Source: CAVQMB01 sp963713445 (lineage in GTDB: Bacteria > Pseudomonadota > Gammaproteobacteria > Competibacterales > Competibacteraceae). From it: DNA of 64,000 nt. The notes beneath the pieces were generated by a model. That model made no database searches. It saw only the letters and a program-made list of their open reading frames with translations, and was not told the DNA's origin. Positions within the stretch are counted from its first letter, which is position 1; every line of letters begins with the position of its first letter. The position numbers and the translations under genes are program-made. Where the stretch lies: positions 4,324-68,323 of the forward strand of contig CAVQMB010000025.1 of assembly GCA_963713445.1 (NCBI GenBank), given 5' to 3'. Below are positions 36,448 through 49,821 of the stretch, piece by piece.

Positions 36448-37923
36448 ATGATGGCCGTCAGCCGTGCCGACTTGATCATCCACAATGCCTGGCTGCTCGA
36501 TGGGCTGGGTAATCCGCCCCGGTCGGGTGCATTGGCGGTGACCGACAACCGGATCAGCGCCCTGGACGACTGCGCCGGGGTCACCGCTGGCGTGATGATC
36601 GACGCCGGCGGTCACTGTCTGGCACCCGGGTTCATCGACGTCCATACCCACGACGACCGGGCGCTGCTGGCTAATCCGCTGATGTCAAACAAGGTCAGCC
36701 AGGGGGTCACCACGGTGGTAACTGGCAACTGTGGCATCAGCCTGGCGCCGCTGGCCATCGACCGGCGCCCGCCGGCGCCGCTGGATCTCATCGGCGAGCG
36801 GCCGGATGCCTTCTTTGCCGGTTTCGATGCCTATCTGCAAGCGCTCGATGCGGACCCGCCGGCGGTCAACGCTCTCTGCCAGGTGGGTCATTCCAGTCTG
36901 CGGGTCGATACCATGGACGCGCTCGACCGGCCAGCCGATGGCGGCGAACGGCGGCGTATGTGCCAGCGGCTGGCGGTGGCACTGGAGGCCGGTGCGATCG
37001 GATTGAGCAGCGGGCTGTTCTATCCGCCGGCGCAGGCCGCGCCGACCGGGGAAGTCATCGAACTGGCCCGGGTGCTGCATGACTACGCTGCCCTGCACAC
37101 CACCCACATGCGCGACGAGGCCGACCACATCACCGATTCGCTGGCCGAGACCTTCCGCATCGGCCAGGAGGCCGTGGTGCCCGTGATTATCTCCCATCAC
37201 AAGTGTGCCGGCGTCGCCAACCACGGCCGCTCGCGCGAGACACTGGCGCTGATCGAGGCCGCCCGTTCCCGGCAACCGGTGGGACTGGATGTTTATCCGT
37301 ACGTCGCCTCCTCGACCATGCTCGATCCGGCCCGCATGGCCGGTGCCAGCCGGGTGCTGGTAACCTGGTCACGACCGCACCCGGACCAGGCCGGCCGCGA
37401 GCTGGCAACGATCGCGTCCGACTGGGGGCTGAGTGAGTCCGCTGCGGCTGACCGGCTACAGCCCGCCGGCGCCATCTACTTCACCATGGCGGAGGAGGAT
37501 GTCCAGCGGATTCTGGCCTATCCGCCCAGCGTGATCGGCTCCGACGGCCTGCCCCACGACGAGCATCCACACCCGCGATTGTGGGGCACGTTCCCGCGTG
37601 TGCTGGGCCATTACGTACGCGACCTCGGGCTGCTGTCGCTGGAGCAGGCCGTCTACAAGATGACCGGGCTGTCGGCGGCCCGCTTCGGGTTGCGGGATCG
37701 CGGCGTGCTGCGGGTCGGCGCCTGCGCCGATCTGGTGTTGTTCGATCCCGCCACGATCGCCGACCGCGCCACTTTTGAGGCCCCGACCCGGGCCGCCGCA
37801 GGCATCGATCAAGTCTTCGTCAACGGTCGCTGCGTGTGGCGGGACGGCGGCCCGACCGGTGTCCGGCCCGGCCGGGCGCTGCGCCGGACGGAGCTGAAAC
37901 CCTCAGACTGTACCTCGGAGTAG
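36448..37923 (+). CDS. N-acyl-D-amino-acid deacylase (D-aminoacylase)
   Basis: 491 residues from ATG 36448, with GGAGAGGG about 9 bases upstream. Metal-binding motifs: GFIDVHTHDDRALL near residues 56-69, TTVVTGNCGISLAPL near 89-103 (the Cys is typical of D-aminoacylases), TTHMRDEADHITDSL and the metal His in VVPVIISHHKCAG; IGSDGLPHDEHPHPRLWGTF carries the catalytic Asp. It releases D-amino acids from N-acyl forms. A second amidohydrolase follows four bases later, probably in the same operon. Confidence 0.9.
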   Translation: MMAVSRADLIIHNAWLLDGLGNPPRSGALAVTDNRISALDDCAGVTAGVMIDAGGHCLAPGFIDVHTHDDRALLANPLMSNKVSQGVTTVVTGNCGISLAPLAIDRRPPAPLDLIGERPDAFFAGFDAYLQALDADPPAVNALCQVGHSSLRVDTMDALDRPADGGERRRMCQRLAVALEAGAIGLSSGLFYPPAQAAPTGEVIELARVLHDYAALHTTHMRDEADHITDSLAETFRIGQEAVVPVIISHHKCAGVANHGRSRETLALIEAARSRQPVGLDVYPYVASSTMLDPARMAGASRVLVTWSRPHPDQAGRELATIASDWGLSESAAADRLQPAGAIYFTMAEEDVQRILAYPPSVIGSDGLPHDEHPHPRLWGTFPRVLGHYVRDLGLLSLEQAVYKMTGLSAARFGLRDRGVLRVGACADLVLFDPATIADRATFEAPTRAAAGIDQVFVNGRCVWRDGGPTGVRPGRALRRTELKPSDCTSE

Positions 37924-37927
37924 CGTC

Positions 37928-39161
37928 ATGACTGATATTCTGTTCACCAATGCCCTGGTGCTGGACACCGTGGTCGGCGAACTGCTCCCCGAGCACAGCG
38001 TGCGGGTGCGGGCCGGGCGCATCGTGGAAGTGAGCGAGCGCCCGGCGACCCAGCCGCCGGCGCAGGTGTTCGACCTGCGGGGCAAGGTGCTGATGCCGGG
38101 CCTGTGCGACGCGCATGTCCACGTCACTGCCGCCACCGCCGATTTCGCCGCCCTGCGGCACTGGTCGCCCAGCTATACCGCGGTGCGCGCCAGCGAGCTG
38201 CTGCAGGCCATGCTGCTGCGCGGCTTTACCACGGTGCGCGATGCCGGCGGCGCCGACTACGGTCTGGCCAAAGCCATCGAGGAGGGCCGGCTGATCGGTC
38301 CGCGGCTGTTGTTCTGCGGCCATGCGCTGTCTCAGACCGGTGGCCACGGTGACATGCGCGGGCCCGGCGAGGGCGGGCTTGACGAGTGTCTCTGCTGCGC
38401 CGGACTGGGCCGGGTATGCGACGGTGTGGCGGAGATGCGCCGGGCCTGCCGCGAGGAAATCCGCAAAGGCGCCACCCATATCAAACTGATGGTTTCCGGT
38501 GGCGTTTCCTCACCGACTGATCGCATCGACAGCACCCAGTTCGCGATCGAGGAGATTCGCGCGGCCGTCGACGAGGCCGAGGCCGCGAACCTCTACGTGA
38601 TGGCCCATGCCTATACTGCCCGGGCGATCAACCGGGCACTCGACTGTGGGGTGCGCTCGATCGAACACGGCAACCTGCTCGACGAAAGCAGCATCGACCG
38701 CTTCAACCGCAGCGGGGCCTACCTGGTGCCGACGCTGTCGACCTATCACGCGCTGGCCGACGAGGGCGTGGAGGCCGGCCTGCCAGCGGACGCTGCACCG
38801 CAAGGTATTCGAGGTCCTGGAAGCCGGACTGGAGGCGCTCGATCTGGCCTATCGCGGCGGTGTTCGGCTGGTCTATGGGACCGACCTGCTGGGCGCCATG
38901 CAGCGGCGCCAGCTGGACGAATTCGCACTGCGCGGCGAGATCATGGAACCGCTGGACGTGATCCGGTCGGCTACCGCCACGGCTGCGGAGCTGTTCGGCC
39001 TGGAGGGCGAAATCGGCGTGGTCGAGCCGGGTGCCCGGGCCGATCTGCTGGTGGTGGACGGTAATCCGCTGGTCGACCTCGGGGTGTTGCAGGCACCCGA
39101 GCGCTACCTCAAGGCGGTCATGAAAGACGGTGAGTTCTATCTCAATCAACTGGGCGACTGA
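37928..39161 (+). pseudogene. Metal-dependent amidohydrolase, one frameshift
   Basis: The first frame has KVLMPGLCDAHVHVTAATAD, GFTTVRDAGGADYGL and GGHGDMRGPGEGG; the second has VRLVYGTDLLGAMQRRQLDE with the metal Asp and the C-terminal PGARADLLVVDGNPLVD. The shift lies near 38786 (one extra base in GLP-TLHRKVFEV); without it the gene is 410 residues, normal for imidazolonepropionase-like amidohydrolases. It probably hydrolyses an amide or a cyclic amide of the compounds handled by the D-aminoacylase before it. Confidence 0.83.
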
Positions 39162-39302
39162 GGGCGCCGCAGCGGGCACCGGCGGCAACGCGTTACAATA
39201 GGTTTCCAGATCATCCCTGGCCGCCGCCTCTGCGGGCGCGGCCCGTCTACTGCGCAGGCCGCTTTCTGCCGGCCTGCCTCCAGCCACTGGAGACCCGACA
39301 AC

Positions 39303-40427
39303 ATGAATGAAACCGTTACCGACCTCGCGCGTACGCCGCTGCACGACCTGCATCGGGAACTGGGCGCCAGGATGGTGCCGTTCGCCGGTTATGCCATGCC
39401 GGTTCAGTATCCGAGCGGGATACTTGCCGAGCACCGCCATACCCGCACCGAGGCCGGCCTGTTCGATGTCTCCCACATGGGCCAGGTGCGGCTGACTGGC
39501 GCCGAAGCGCCCGCGGCGCTGGAACGGCTGGTGCCGATGAATATCCAGGGCCTGGCGGTGGACCGGCAGCGTTACGCGCTGTTTACCAACGACGCCGGCG
39601 GGATCCTCGACGACCTCATGGTCACGCGATTTGACGACCATCTGTTCATGGTAGTGAACGCGGCTTGCAAGCAGCAGGACGTGGCGCATCTGCACCAGCA
39701 CCTGGATGAGCACTGCCGGGTGGAGGAACTGACTGACCGTGCCCTGCTCGCGTTGCAGGGCCCCAAGGCCGGTCTGGTGCTGGCGCGACTGGCACCGGCC
39801 AGCGCGGCGCTGGTGTTCATGACCGCGGCCCGTATCACCATCGCCGGCGCCGAGTGCATCGTCACCCGCTCCGGTTATACCGGCGAGGACGGTTTCGAGA
39901 TCTCGGTGCCGGCCAAACGCGCCGAAGCGCTGGCGCGGCTGCTGCTGTCGCACGAGGAAGTCGCACCGGTGGGGCTGGGTGCGCGCGACTCACTGCGCCT
40001 GGAAGCCGGGCTGTGCCTCTACGGCCATGACATCGATACCACCACCACGCCGGTGGAGGCCGGTCTGATCTGGGCGATCCAGAAGAGCCGGCGGCGCGGC
40101 GGCGCGCGCGCGGGTGGTTTTCCCGGGGCCGGGGTGATCCTGGATCAGTTCGATCAGGGCACCGCCCGCCGCCGGGTCGGGCTGCAACCGGCCGGGCGCG
40201 CGCCGGTACGCGACGGCACCGAACTGACCGCGGCCGACGGCAGGGTGGTGGGCCAGGTGACTAGCGGCGGTTTCGGCCCCACGGTGGGTGCGCCAGTGGC
40301 CATGGGCTATGTCGAGACTGCACTGGCGGAACCGGGAACGGAACTCACCGCCCGGGTCCGCGGCAAATCGGTGGCGGTGAGCGTGGCGCAACTGCCGTTC
40401 GTCGAACAGCGCTATTACCGCGGCTGA
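39303..40427 (+). CDS. gcvT: Glycine cleavage system T protein (aminomethyltransferase)
   Basis: 374 residues. The family lines are PLHDLHRELGARMVPFAGYA, GLFDVSHMGQVRLTG, YTGEDGFEISVPA and GLGARDSLRLEAGLCLYGHD, the last containing the catalytic Asp. The protein moves the aminomethyl group from lipoyl-GcvH to tetrahydrofolate, releasing ammonia. gcvH is not in the window and gcvP lies 6 kb away. No glycine riboswitch pattern was found in the 140 bases upstream. Confidence 0.94.
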   Translation: MNETVTDLARTPLHDLHRELGARMVPFAGYAMPVQYPSGILAEHRHTRTEAGLFDVSHMGQVRLTGAEAPAALERLVPMNIQGLAVDRQRYALFTNDAGGILDDLMVTRFDDHLFMVVNAACKQQDVAHLHQHLDEHCRVEELTDRALLALQGPKAGLVLARLAPASAALVFMTAARITIAGAECIVTRSGYTGEDGFEISVPAKRAEALARLLLSHEEVAPVGLGARDSLRLEAGLCLYGHDIDTTTTPVEAGLIWAIQKSRRRGGARAGGFPGAGVILDQFDQGTARRRVGLQPAGRAPVRDGTELTAADGRVVGQVTSGGFGPTVGAPVAMGYVETALAEPGTELTARVRGKSVAVSVAQLPFVEQRYYRG

Positions 40428-40503
40428 GACCCTGCGGTTTCATGTGGATGCAGCTGGGCGTTAGCGATCGCCCGACGGGAAACGCCAATCACCGGGTGAG
40501 TTG

Positions 40504-43500
40504 TTGCTAGCTTTGCACGTCCTTCACGCCACCTGGATTCCCGACGCCGGCAATGACTTCCAGCAGGCCGGTGACTTCTGCCTGTGGGCGGAGGCCAGCA
40601 AACCCGGACCTACGGGTGCTGCGGCCATTGCGTTGCCGCCTGCCGAACTGGCGACGCTGTTGGTCGGGGAGCTGGGCATCGGCCGTGATACCGGGCAGGT
40701 CCGCCGGTCCCTGAAACGGCGTCATTTCCTGTTGCCGGAAGCGGACGGCAACCGCCTGCCCTCGCCGGAACTGGCGGCGGCGGCCGAGCTCGACCCGCCC
40801 GCGCCGGAGACGCCGGTTGTCCTGCGTTCACAGGCGGTCGACTGCTTCATCGTCAGCGACGTACTGGCGACGTTGAAGAACCTGCAGTTCCTGTGCGAGT
40901 ACCGCCTGGCCGGGGTAACAGCCGGGGCTGACCTGACGTTCTGGTATAGAATCAGCCGGCAGCTCGCGCGGGTTCTGGCCCGGGACCAGTACGCGCCGGC
41001 GCTGAAATACCGGGTGCTCGACGGGACCGGCCGGGGCCGCCGGAAGAAGGCCGCCGATGCGTTCGAGATCCATGCCGGCTGGGAGATTTTCTCCGACGAT
41101 TATGAGGCCGCGGTTGCCGCAGCCGGGCACTGTATGCCGCTGCTGTGCACGGCGGGCGCGGCCCGGCCGCATGAAACCGCTGAGCTGTACCAGAGCGAGA
41201 CCCTGCTGCGGCATTTCGCGGAGTGCGTGCTCGATCGCCAGATCCGCCGGGCCAGTGTGCCGGCCGCTTTCGCCAACCGGATTCAGGACACCGTGCTGGA
41301 TCACTGCCTGCATCCGCAGCGGACCGATAGACCCCGCACCGGTGCCGGATGGCTCAACCGTTACCGGCAGTGGCAGCGCTGGCGGCGGGCATTGACCCAC
41401 GGGAGCAGTGGCACCGGGTTCCAGCTCTGTCTGCAACTGGTGGAAGCCGGGTCGGAAGACGATTCCTGGTACCTGGAGTTTCGGGTCGCGTCTCGCCGTG
41501 ACCCGTCGCTGCGGCCGAGTCTCGCCGACGTCTGGAGCGATCCGGATACCCGCCGGCTGGTGGAGCGCCAGTTCGGCACGGATTTCGAGAAACAGCTGCT
41601 GCTGGCACTGGGCTACGCGGCACGTATGTATCCGCGGCTCTGGGACGGACTGGACAGCGACCGCCCCGCCGGTGTCTGGTTGTCGCTGGAGCAGGCTTTC
41701 GAATTCCTGCGGGAACACGCCTGGGTATTGCAGGACGCCGGGTTCCGGATTCTGGTGCCGGCCTGGTGGACGCCGGAAGGCCGGCAGCGGGCCCGGTTGC
41801 GGCTGCGGGTCACCGCCACCAGCAAGACCGCGGCCAGCAGTGCGGCGACTGGTCATTTCTCCATGGAGGCGCTGCTCGGCTACCGCTACCAACTGGCGAT
41901 CGGCGGTGAACCGGTCTCGGCCGAGGAGTGGCGCCAGCTGGTGGAGGCCAAGGCGCCGCTGGTGCGGTTCCGCGGCCAGTGGCTGGAACTGGAACAGGAC
42001 AAGATGCAGCGGATGCTGGCGTTCTGGCAACAGCACGGACACGACGAGGGCGAGATCAGCCTGGGCGAACTGCTGCAACGCAGCGCGGCGGGCGAGGACG
42101 AGATCGACGTGTCACGGGATGCCGGCCTGGCGGCTATGCTGGAGGCGCTGCACGACCCCGCCCGGCTGGAAGCCATCGACGACCCGCCCGGTCTGCACGG
42201 GGAACTGCGCCCGTACCAGCGGCGCGGCGTGGCCTGGCTGGCCTTCCTGGAGCGGCTCGGCCTGAGCGGTTGCCTGGCCGACGACATGGGTCTGGGCAAG
42301 ACCGTGCAGGTGCTGGCGCGGCTGCTGCACGCCGGCACCGAGCCAGCGCCCACGCTGCTGATCGCGCCCACCTCGGTGGTCGGCAACTGGCAGCGCGAGG
42401 CCCAGCGGTTCGCGCCGGATCTGACCGTACTGGTGCACCACGGCAGTGACCGCCTGGACGCTCCCAAGAGCTTCAGCGACGCCTGCCGGGGACGCAATCT
42501 GGTGATTACCTCGTATGGTCTGGCGCGCCGGGACGCCCGGCTGCTGCGCGCGGTGAGCTGGCATCGGGTGGTGATCGACGAGGCCCAGAACATCAAGAAT
42601 CCGGGTGCCGCCCAGACCCGAGCGATCCTCAAGCTGAAGGCCAGCCGCCGGCTGGCGCTGACCGGGACACCGGTGGAAAACCGGCTGCTGGACCTGTGGT
42701 CGCTGTTCAATTTTCTCAACCCCGGCTACCTGGGCAGCCAGGCCCGGTTCCGCAAGGATTTCGAACTGCCGGTGCAGCGCGATCGCGATCCGGTCAGGAG
42801 CCGGGTGCTGAAACAGCTGGTCCAGCCGTTTATCCTGCGCCGGGTCAAGACCGACAAAACCATCATCGAAGACCTGCCGGACAAAGTGGAAAACCGCCAG
42901 TACTGCAATTTGACGCGTGAGCAGGCATCACTGTACCAGGCGGTGGTGAAGGACGTGGAGCAGGACATCGAGCACGCCGAGGGCATGCAGCGGCGCGGCC
43001 TGATCCTGGCCACCCTGCTGCGGCTCAAGCAGATCTGCAACCATCCGGCCCAATTCCTGCAGGACAACAGCGCGTTCGCGCCGGACCGGTCCCATAAGCT
43101 GGAGCGGCTGCTGGAGATGGTCGACGAAGTCATCGCCGAAGGCGAGAGTCTGTTGATCTTCACCCAGTTCACCGACATCGGGGCCGCGCTGGAAAAGCAG
43201 CTGCGGCCCCGTTGCCGTACCTTCTATCTGCACGGTGGCACCGCCCGCGGCCGGCGTGAACGCATGATCGAGGCGTTCCAGGACCCGGCCGGCGACCCGG
43301 CCGTGTTTGTGCTGTCGCTCAAGGCTGGCGGTACCGGGATCACTCTGACCCGGGCCAATCACGTGTTCCATTTCGACCGCTGGTGGAACCCGGCGGTGGA
43401 GGACCAGGCCACCGACCGGGCTTACCGCATCGGCCAGAGCCGGCAGGTATTCGTGCACAAGTTCGTCACCCTGGGCACCCTGGAAGAACGCATCGACCAG

Positions 43501-43626
43501 ATGATCGAGGACAAGAAGGCAATCGCCGGCAGCATCGTCGGCAGCGACGAGTCCTGGCTGACCGAGCTGGACAATCAGCATTTCAAGGCGCTGATCCGGC
43601 TCAACCGCGACGCTGTGATGGGGTAA
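40504..43626 (+). CDS. SNF2/RapA-family helicase-like ATPase
   Basis: About 1040 residues. There is no ATG near the start; TTG 40504 (or 40501) after GGGTGAG is the likely start. Residues 1-~550 are a SNF2-associated N-terminal domain (FCLWAEASKPG near the start). Helicase motifs follow: I DDMGLGKTVQVLA, II VVIDEAQNIKN, III LTGTPVENRLLDLW, then the C-terminal lobe SLKAGGTGITLTRANHVFHF and DQATDRAYRIGQSRQVF. The family remodels DNA-protein complexes. The SWIM gene four bases downstream is a usual partner. Confidence 0.92.
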   Translation: MLALHVLHATWIPDAGNDFQQAGDFCLWAEASKPGPTGAAAIALPPAELATLLVGELGIGRDTGQVRRSLKRRHFLLPEADGNRLPSPELAAAAELDPPAPETPVVLRSQAVDCFIVSDVLATLKNLQFLCEYRLAGVTAGADLTFWYRISRQLARVLARDQYAPALKYRVLDGTGRGRRKKAADAFEIHAGWEIFSDDYEAAVAAAGHCMPLLCTAGAARPHETAELYQSETLLRHFAECVLDRQIRRASVPAAFANRIQDTVLDHCLHPQRTDRPRTGAGWLNRYRQWQRWRRALTHGSSGTGFQLCLQLVEAGSEDDSWYLEFRVASRRDPSLRPSLADVWSDPDTRRLVERQFGTDFEKQLLLALGYAARMYPRLWDGLDSDRPAGVWLSLEQAFEFLREHAWVLQDAGFRILVPAWWTPEGRQRARLRLRVTATSKTAASSAATGHFSMEALLGYRYQLAIGGEPVSAEEWRQLVEAKAPLVRFRGQWLELEQDKMQRMLAFWQQHGHDEGEISLGELLQRSAAGEDEIDVSRDAGLAAMLEALHDPARLEAIDDPPGLHGELRPYQRRGVAWLAFLERLGLSGCLADDMGLGKTVQVLARLLHAGTEPAPTLLIAPTSVVGNWQREAQRFAPDLTVLVHHGSDRLDAPKSFSDACRGRNLVITSYGLARRDARLLRAVSWHRVVIDEAQNIKNPGAAQTRAILKLKASRRLALTGTPVENRLLDLWSLFNFLNPGYLGSQARFRKDFELPVQRDRDPVRSRVLKQLVQPFILRRVKTDKTIIEDLPDKVENRQYCNLTREQASLYQAVVKDVEQDIEHAEGMQRRGLILATLLRLKQICNHPAQFLQDNSAFAPDRSHKLERLLEMVDEVIAEGESLLIFTQFTDIGAALEKQLRPRCRTFYLHGGTARGRRERMIEAFQDPAGDPAVFVLSLKAGGTGITLTRANHVFHFDRWWNPAVEDQATDRAYRIGQSRQVFVHKFVTLGTLEERIDQMIEDKKAIAGSIVGSDESWLTELDNQHFKALIRLNRDAVMG

Positions 43627-43629
43627 GGC

Positions 43630-44469
43630 ATGGCGACGACCCTGAGCCGGACCTGGTGGGGCGAAAAGTTCCTGCGGGCGTTGGAGGCGTTCACCGATCC
43701 CGCGCGCCTGGGACGCGGCCGCAGCTACGCTCACGGCAGGCGCATCGAATCCTGCCGCATCGAGGGCGGTAAAGTGGTCGCCCGAGTGCGTGGCTCGGTC
43801 AATCCCTACTTCGGCATTTACAAGGAGCCGCTCTACACCACTACCGTAAAGCTCAGCGCGATTCCGTCCAGGCACTGGAACGGCCTGATCGACACGCTGG
43901 GTCGTCGGGCCGGTCTGATCACCCGGTTACTGCTGAACGAGATGCCGGAGTCGATCGAGGCGGTGTTCCGGGAACTGCGGCTGAACCTGCTGCCGGCCGG
44001 ACCGAAGGATTTCACCACTGACTGTTCCTGTCCGGATTACGCCAATCCGTGCAAGCATGTGGCCGGGGTCTGCTTCGTGCTGGCAGGTCAACTGGACCAG
44101 GACCCGCTGATGCTGTTCGAGCTGCGCGGCCTGAGCCGCGACCAGTTGCGCGCCGCGCTGATGGCGACGCCGCTGGGCAGGGCGCTGGCGCAGGATCTCA
44201 CTGACGCCGGGGAACCGGCGCCCGAGCCGGTGACCAGCTACTACACCCGCCCTCAGCGCACCGCTGCGGCGGAAATCCGCTACGCTGACTTCTGGGGCGA
44301 GCACAGCGCACTGCCACCCGAGCCGCCGCCGGCCAGTGTGGGATTGCCCGCGGTCCTGATCCGCAAGGCGGGGGACTATCCGCCGTTCTGGGACCGGGAC
44401 CGCTCGTTCGTCGAGACGATGGTCGAATTCTACGAACGGGTCAGGAAAGCCAATAAGGACGGCTTGTAG
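43630..44469 (+). CDS. SWIM zinc-finger protein
   Basis: 279 residues. The SWIM signature CSCPDYANPCKH sits near residue 136, within DFTTDCSCPDYANPCKHVAG; it binds zinc and DNA or protein. MATTLSRTWWGEKFLRALEA at the start is typical of the SNF2-linked SWIM family. The gene starts four bases after the helicase stop, so the two are translated together and probably act as one complex. The function of this pair is unresolved in the literature I know. Confidence 0.9.
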   Translation: MATTLSRTWWGEKFLRALEAFTDPARLGRGRSYAHGRRIESCRIEGGKVVARVRGSVNPYFGIYKEPLYTTTVKLSAIPSRHWNGLIDTLGRRAGLITRLLLNEMPESIEAVFRELRLNLLPAGPKDFTTDCSCPDYANPCKHVAGVCFVLAGQLDQDPLMLFELRGLSRDQLRAALMATPLGRALAQDLTDAGEPAPEPVTSYYTRPQRTAAAEIRYADFWGEHSALPPEPPPASVGLPAVLIRKAGDYPPFWDRDRSFVETMVEFYERVRKANKDGL

Positions 44470-44475
44470 CGCCGC

Positions 44476-46174
44476 TCAGTAGCCGGCGGCCAGTCCGGCC
44501 GGGCGGCGCTGGTCGTTGGCGCCGGCCAGCTTGCCGTCGGCCCGCCGCAATACCGATTCGGCCGCGCCCCAGGGGCCGCCCACCTTGAACCGGTAACCCA
44601 TCTTCTCCAGGGCCGTGCGCACCTTTGCCGTAAGCGCATGCGGCTCGATGAACACCACGTCGGGTAGCCACTGATGGTGGATGCGGGGTGCGTCGACCGC
44701 CTGCTGCAGGTTCATACCGCGGTCGACCACGTTCAATATCGTCTCCAGCGTGGTATTGATGATGGTCGGCCCGCCCGGGCTGCCGGTGACCATGAACACC
44801 TTCCCGTGCCTGAGCACCAGGGTCGGGGTCATCGATGACAGCGGCCGCTTGCCCGGCGCGATGGCGTTGGCCTTGCCCTGCACCAGGCCGAACTGGTTGG
44901 GCACCCCGGGCTTGGCGGCGAAGTCGTCCATCTCGTTGTTGAGCGGCGAAGCCGGTGCCGGCTGCGACATGGCCGGTGCCGAACCACGAGTTCAGGGTGT
45001 AGGTGACCGACACCGCGTTGCCCTGCGCGTCGACGATGGAATATTGCGTGGTGTGCGTTACCCTCGGCGCGGGGCCAGGCTGCCGTGGACGGTGCTCGAC
45101 GGCACGGCGCGGTCGGCCGGAATCGCTGCCGGATCCAGCGCCGCATGGGCCGTCGACAGCGAGCCTTGAGCGGATTGTGCACAAAATCCGGGTCGCCGAG
45201 GAAGGTGTTGCGGTCGGCAAACGCGAAGCGCATCGCCTCGACCAGATCGTGCACCGCGGGTACGGAATGAAAGGCGTAGCCCGGGAATTTCGGCCAGCCG
45301 GCCAGCACGTGGAACATCTCGCACAACGTGACGCCGCCTGAACTCGGCGGTGGCGCGGACACAATCCCATAGCCGCGATAGCGGCAGGTGACCGGCTGCA
45401 GCCACTCGATCCGGTAGTCGCGGAAGTCTTTGAGGGACAGGACGCCGCCGTGGGCTTTGCTGGCGGCGACGATGGCATGGGCGATCGGCCCCTGGTAGAA
45501 ACGCCTTGTCACCCTCGCGGGCGATCAGTTCCAGACTGTGGGCCAGTGCGGGCTGGCGGAACCGCTCGCCGGCCTGGGGCGCGTGGCCGTGTGGCAGGTA
45601 GACCTTGGCGGCGGCCGGGTCGCGCGCCAGCTTGGCGGCCGAGCGGGCGTACATGGCCGCATCGCCCGGCCCCAGCACGTAGCCGTCGCGGGCGAGTTTG
45701 ATCGCCGGCGCCATGACCTGCTTGCGGCTCAGTTTGCCATACCGTGCCAGCGCGGCGTCGAGGCCGCGCACCGTGCCCGGAACCCCGGTCGCCAGATAGC
45801 TGTCCCGGCTCCTGGTGTGATCCACTTTGCCGTCCGGGCCCAGGAACATGTCGGCGCTGGCCGCCAGCGGCGCCTTCTCGCGGAAATTGAGGAAGATATT
45901 CCTGCCGCTGGCGAGATGGACGGTCATGAATCCGCCGCCGCCCAGGTTGCCGCAGCACGGATGCACCACGGCCAGGGCGTAGCCGACCGCGACGGCGGCG
46001 TCGATGGCATTACCGCCCTGCCGGAGCATGGCCAGCCCGGCCCCGGTGGCCAGATGCTGGGCGGTCACGACCATGGCATGCGGCGCCACTACGGGCTGTG
46101 GCCGGTTCGCGGCAAGCGTGGCCCAGGTCGGCAGCAGGAAGCAGCAATAACAGGGCGGAGAGTGTTCGGCGCAT
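44476..46174 (-). pseudogene. ggt: Gamma-glutamyltranspeptidase, seven single-base frameshifts
   Basis: Fragments in changing frames spell a full periplasmic gamma-glutamyltransferase: a signal peptide (MRRTLSALLLLLPLP), GGNAIDAAVAVGYALAVVHP, NLGGGGFMTVHLASG, SAPPPSSGGVTLCEM, the self-cleaving nucleophile Thr region TTQYSIVDAQGNAVSVTYTL, and VTGSPGGPTIINTTLE. Shifts lie near 46134, 45500, two at 45160-45166, 45066, 45056 and 44946, each fixed by removing one base. Then 1692 bases remain, 563 residues, a normal Ggt length. It would cleave glutathione and gamma-glutamyl amides. Probably a sequencing artefact; if real, the gene is dead. Confidence 0.85.
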
Positions 46175-46383
46175 CGCGAGAGAGCTCCAGATTGTATCGG
46201 GCGAAACAGATTCGGGCAGGGCAGCGGACGGGCTGGTGACAGCCTCGCAGCCCGGGTCTTCGGCCCCGGACTGGGTTAACCGGGCCGGCCGGCGTTATTA
46301 TGGACACCTGCGGCGGCGTTTGCAGGCGTGACTGCCCGAAAACGCGTCAGCGACCATCAATCACTGCAACCAGGAGACCTGGC

Positions 46384-49280
<2,897 letters not shown>

Positions 49281-49302
49281 GCGCCGCCGAGGAGAGAACG
49301 AC

Positions 49303-49821
49303 ATGGCATCTCTGGTTTTGACAGTCATCGGCGACGACCGCCCCGGGCTGGTCGACGCATTGTCGGCGGCGATCGCCGAACACGGCGGCAACTGGGAAGA
49401 AAGCCGCATGGCCGAGCTGGCCGGCAAGTTCGCCGGCATCCTCCGCATCAGCGTGTCCGATCCCAGGGCCGACGCCCTGGCGGCCGCGCTCCAGGCGCTC
49501 GAGGCCCGGGGGCTGCTGCACATCACCGCCGAGCGCAGCGCCGAGGAGCTGCACGCCGGCACGCCGCGCACCCTGGAGCTGGAACTGCTGGGTCAGGATC
49601 ATCCCGGCATCGTGCACGACATCGCCCATGCGCTGGCCACCAAGGGCATCAGTATCGATGAGCTCAACACCTCGACCAGCAGCGCGTCCATGGGCGGCGG
49701 CACCTTGTTCGAGGCCCACCTCACCCTGACCGTGCCGGAGAAGGTTCACACCGAGGAACTGCAGGCGCTGCTGGAGAATCTGGCCGACGAGCTGATGGTG
49801 GATATCAAGTTGGAGCAGTAA
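49303..49821 (+). CDS. ACT-domain regulator, GcvR-like
   Basis: 172 residues from ATG 49303, with GGAG upstream. Two ACT domains are visible: [20 protein letters not shown] (residues 4-23) and [20 protein letters not shown] (about 94-113). GcvR of E. coli, the same size and layout, binds glycine and holds back the activator GcvA of the gcv genes. It lies 22 bases after gcvP, supporting a role in glycine cleavage. No GcvA-like LysR gene is in the window, so the regulatory partner is unknown. Confidence 0.83.
   Translation: MASLVLTVIGDDRPGLVDALSAAIAEHGGNWEESRMAELAGKFAGILRISVSDPRADALAAALQALEARGLLHITAERSAEELHAGTPRTLELELLGQDHPGIVHDIAHALATKGISIDELNTSTSSASMGGGTLFEAHLTLTVPEKVHTEELQALLENLADELMVDIKLEQ

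Noticed and set aside
39162..39302. Possible glycine riboswitch upstream of gcvT
   Set aside because: The conserved GGAGAG and CCGAAGG-type aptamer pieces are absent from the 140-base gap.
44441..45478. Several overlapping minus-strand ORFs read as separate genes
   Set aside because: They are successive pieces of one ggt gene in shifted frames; joining them restores the known protein.
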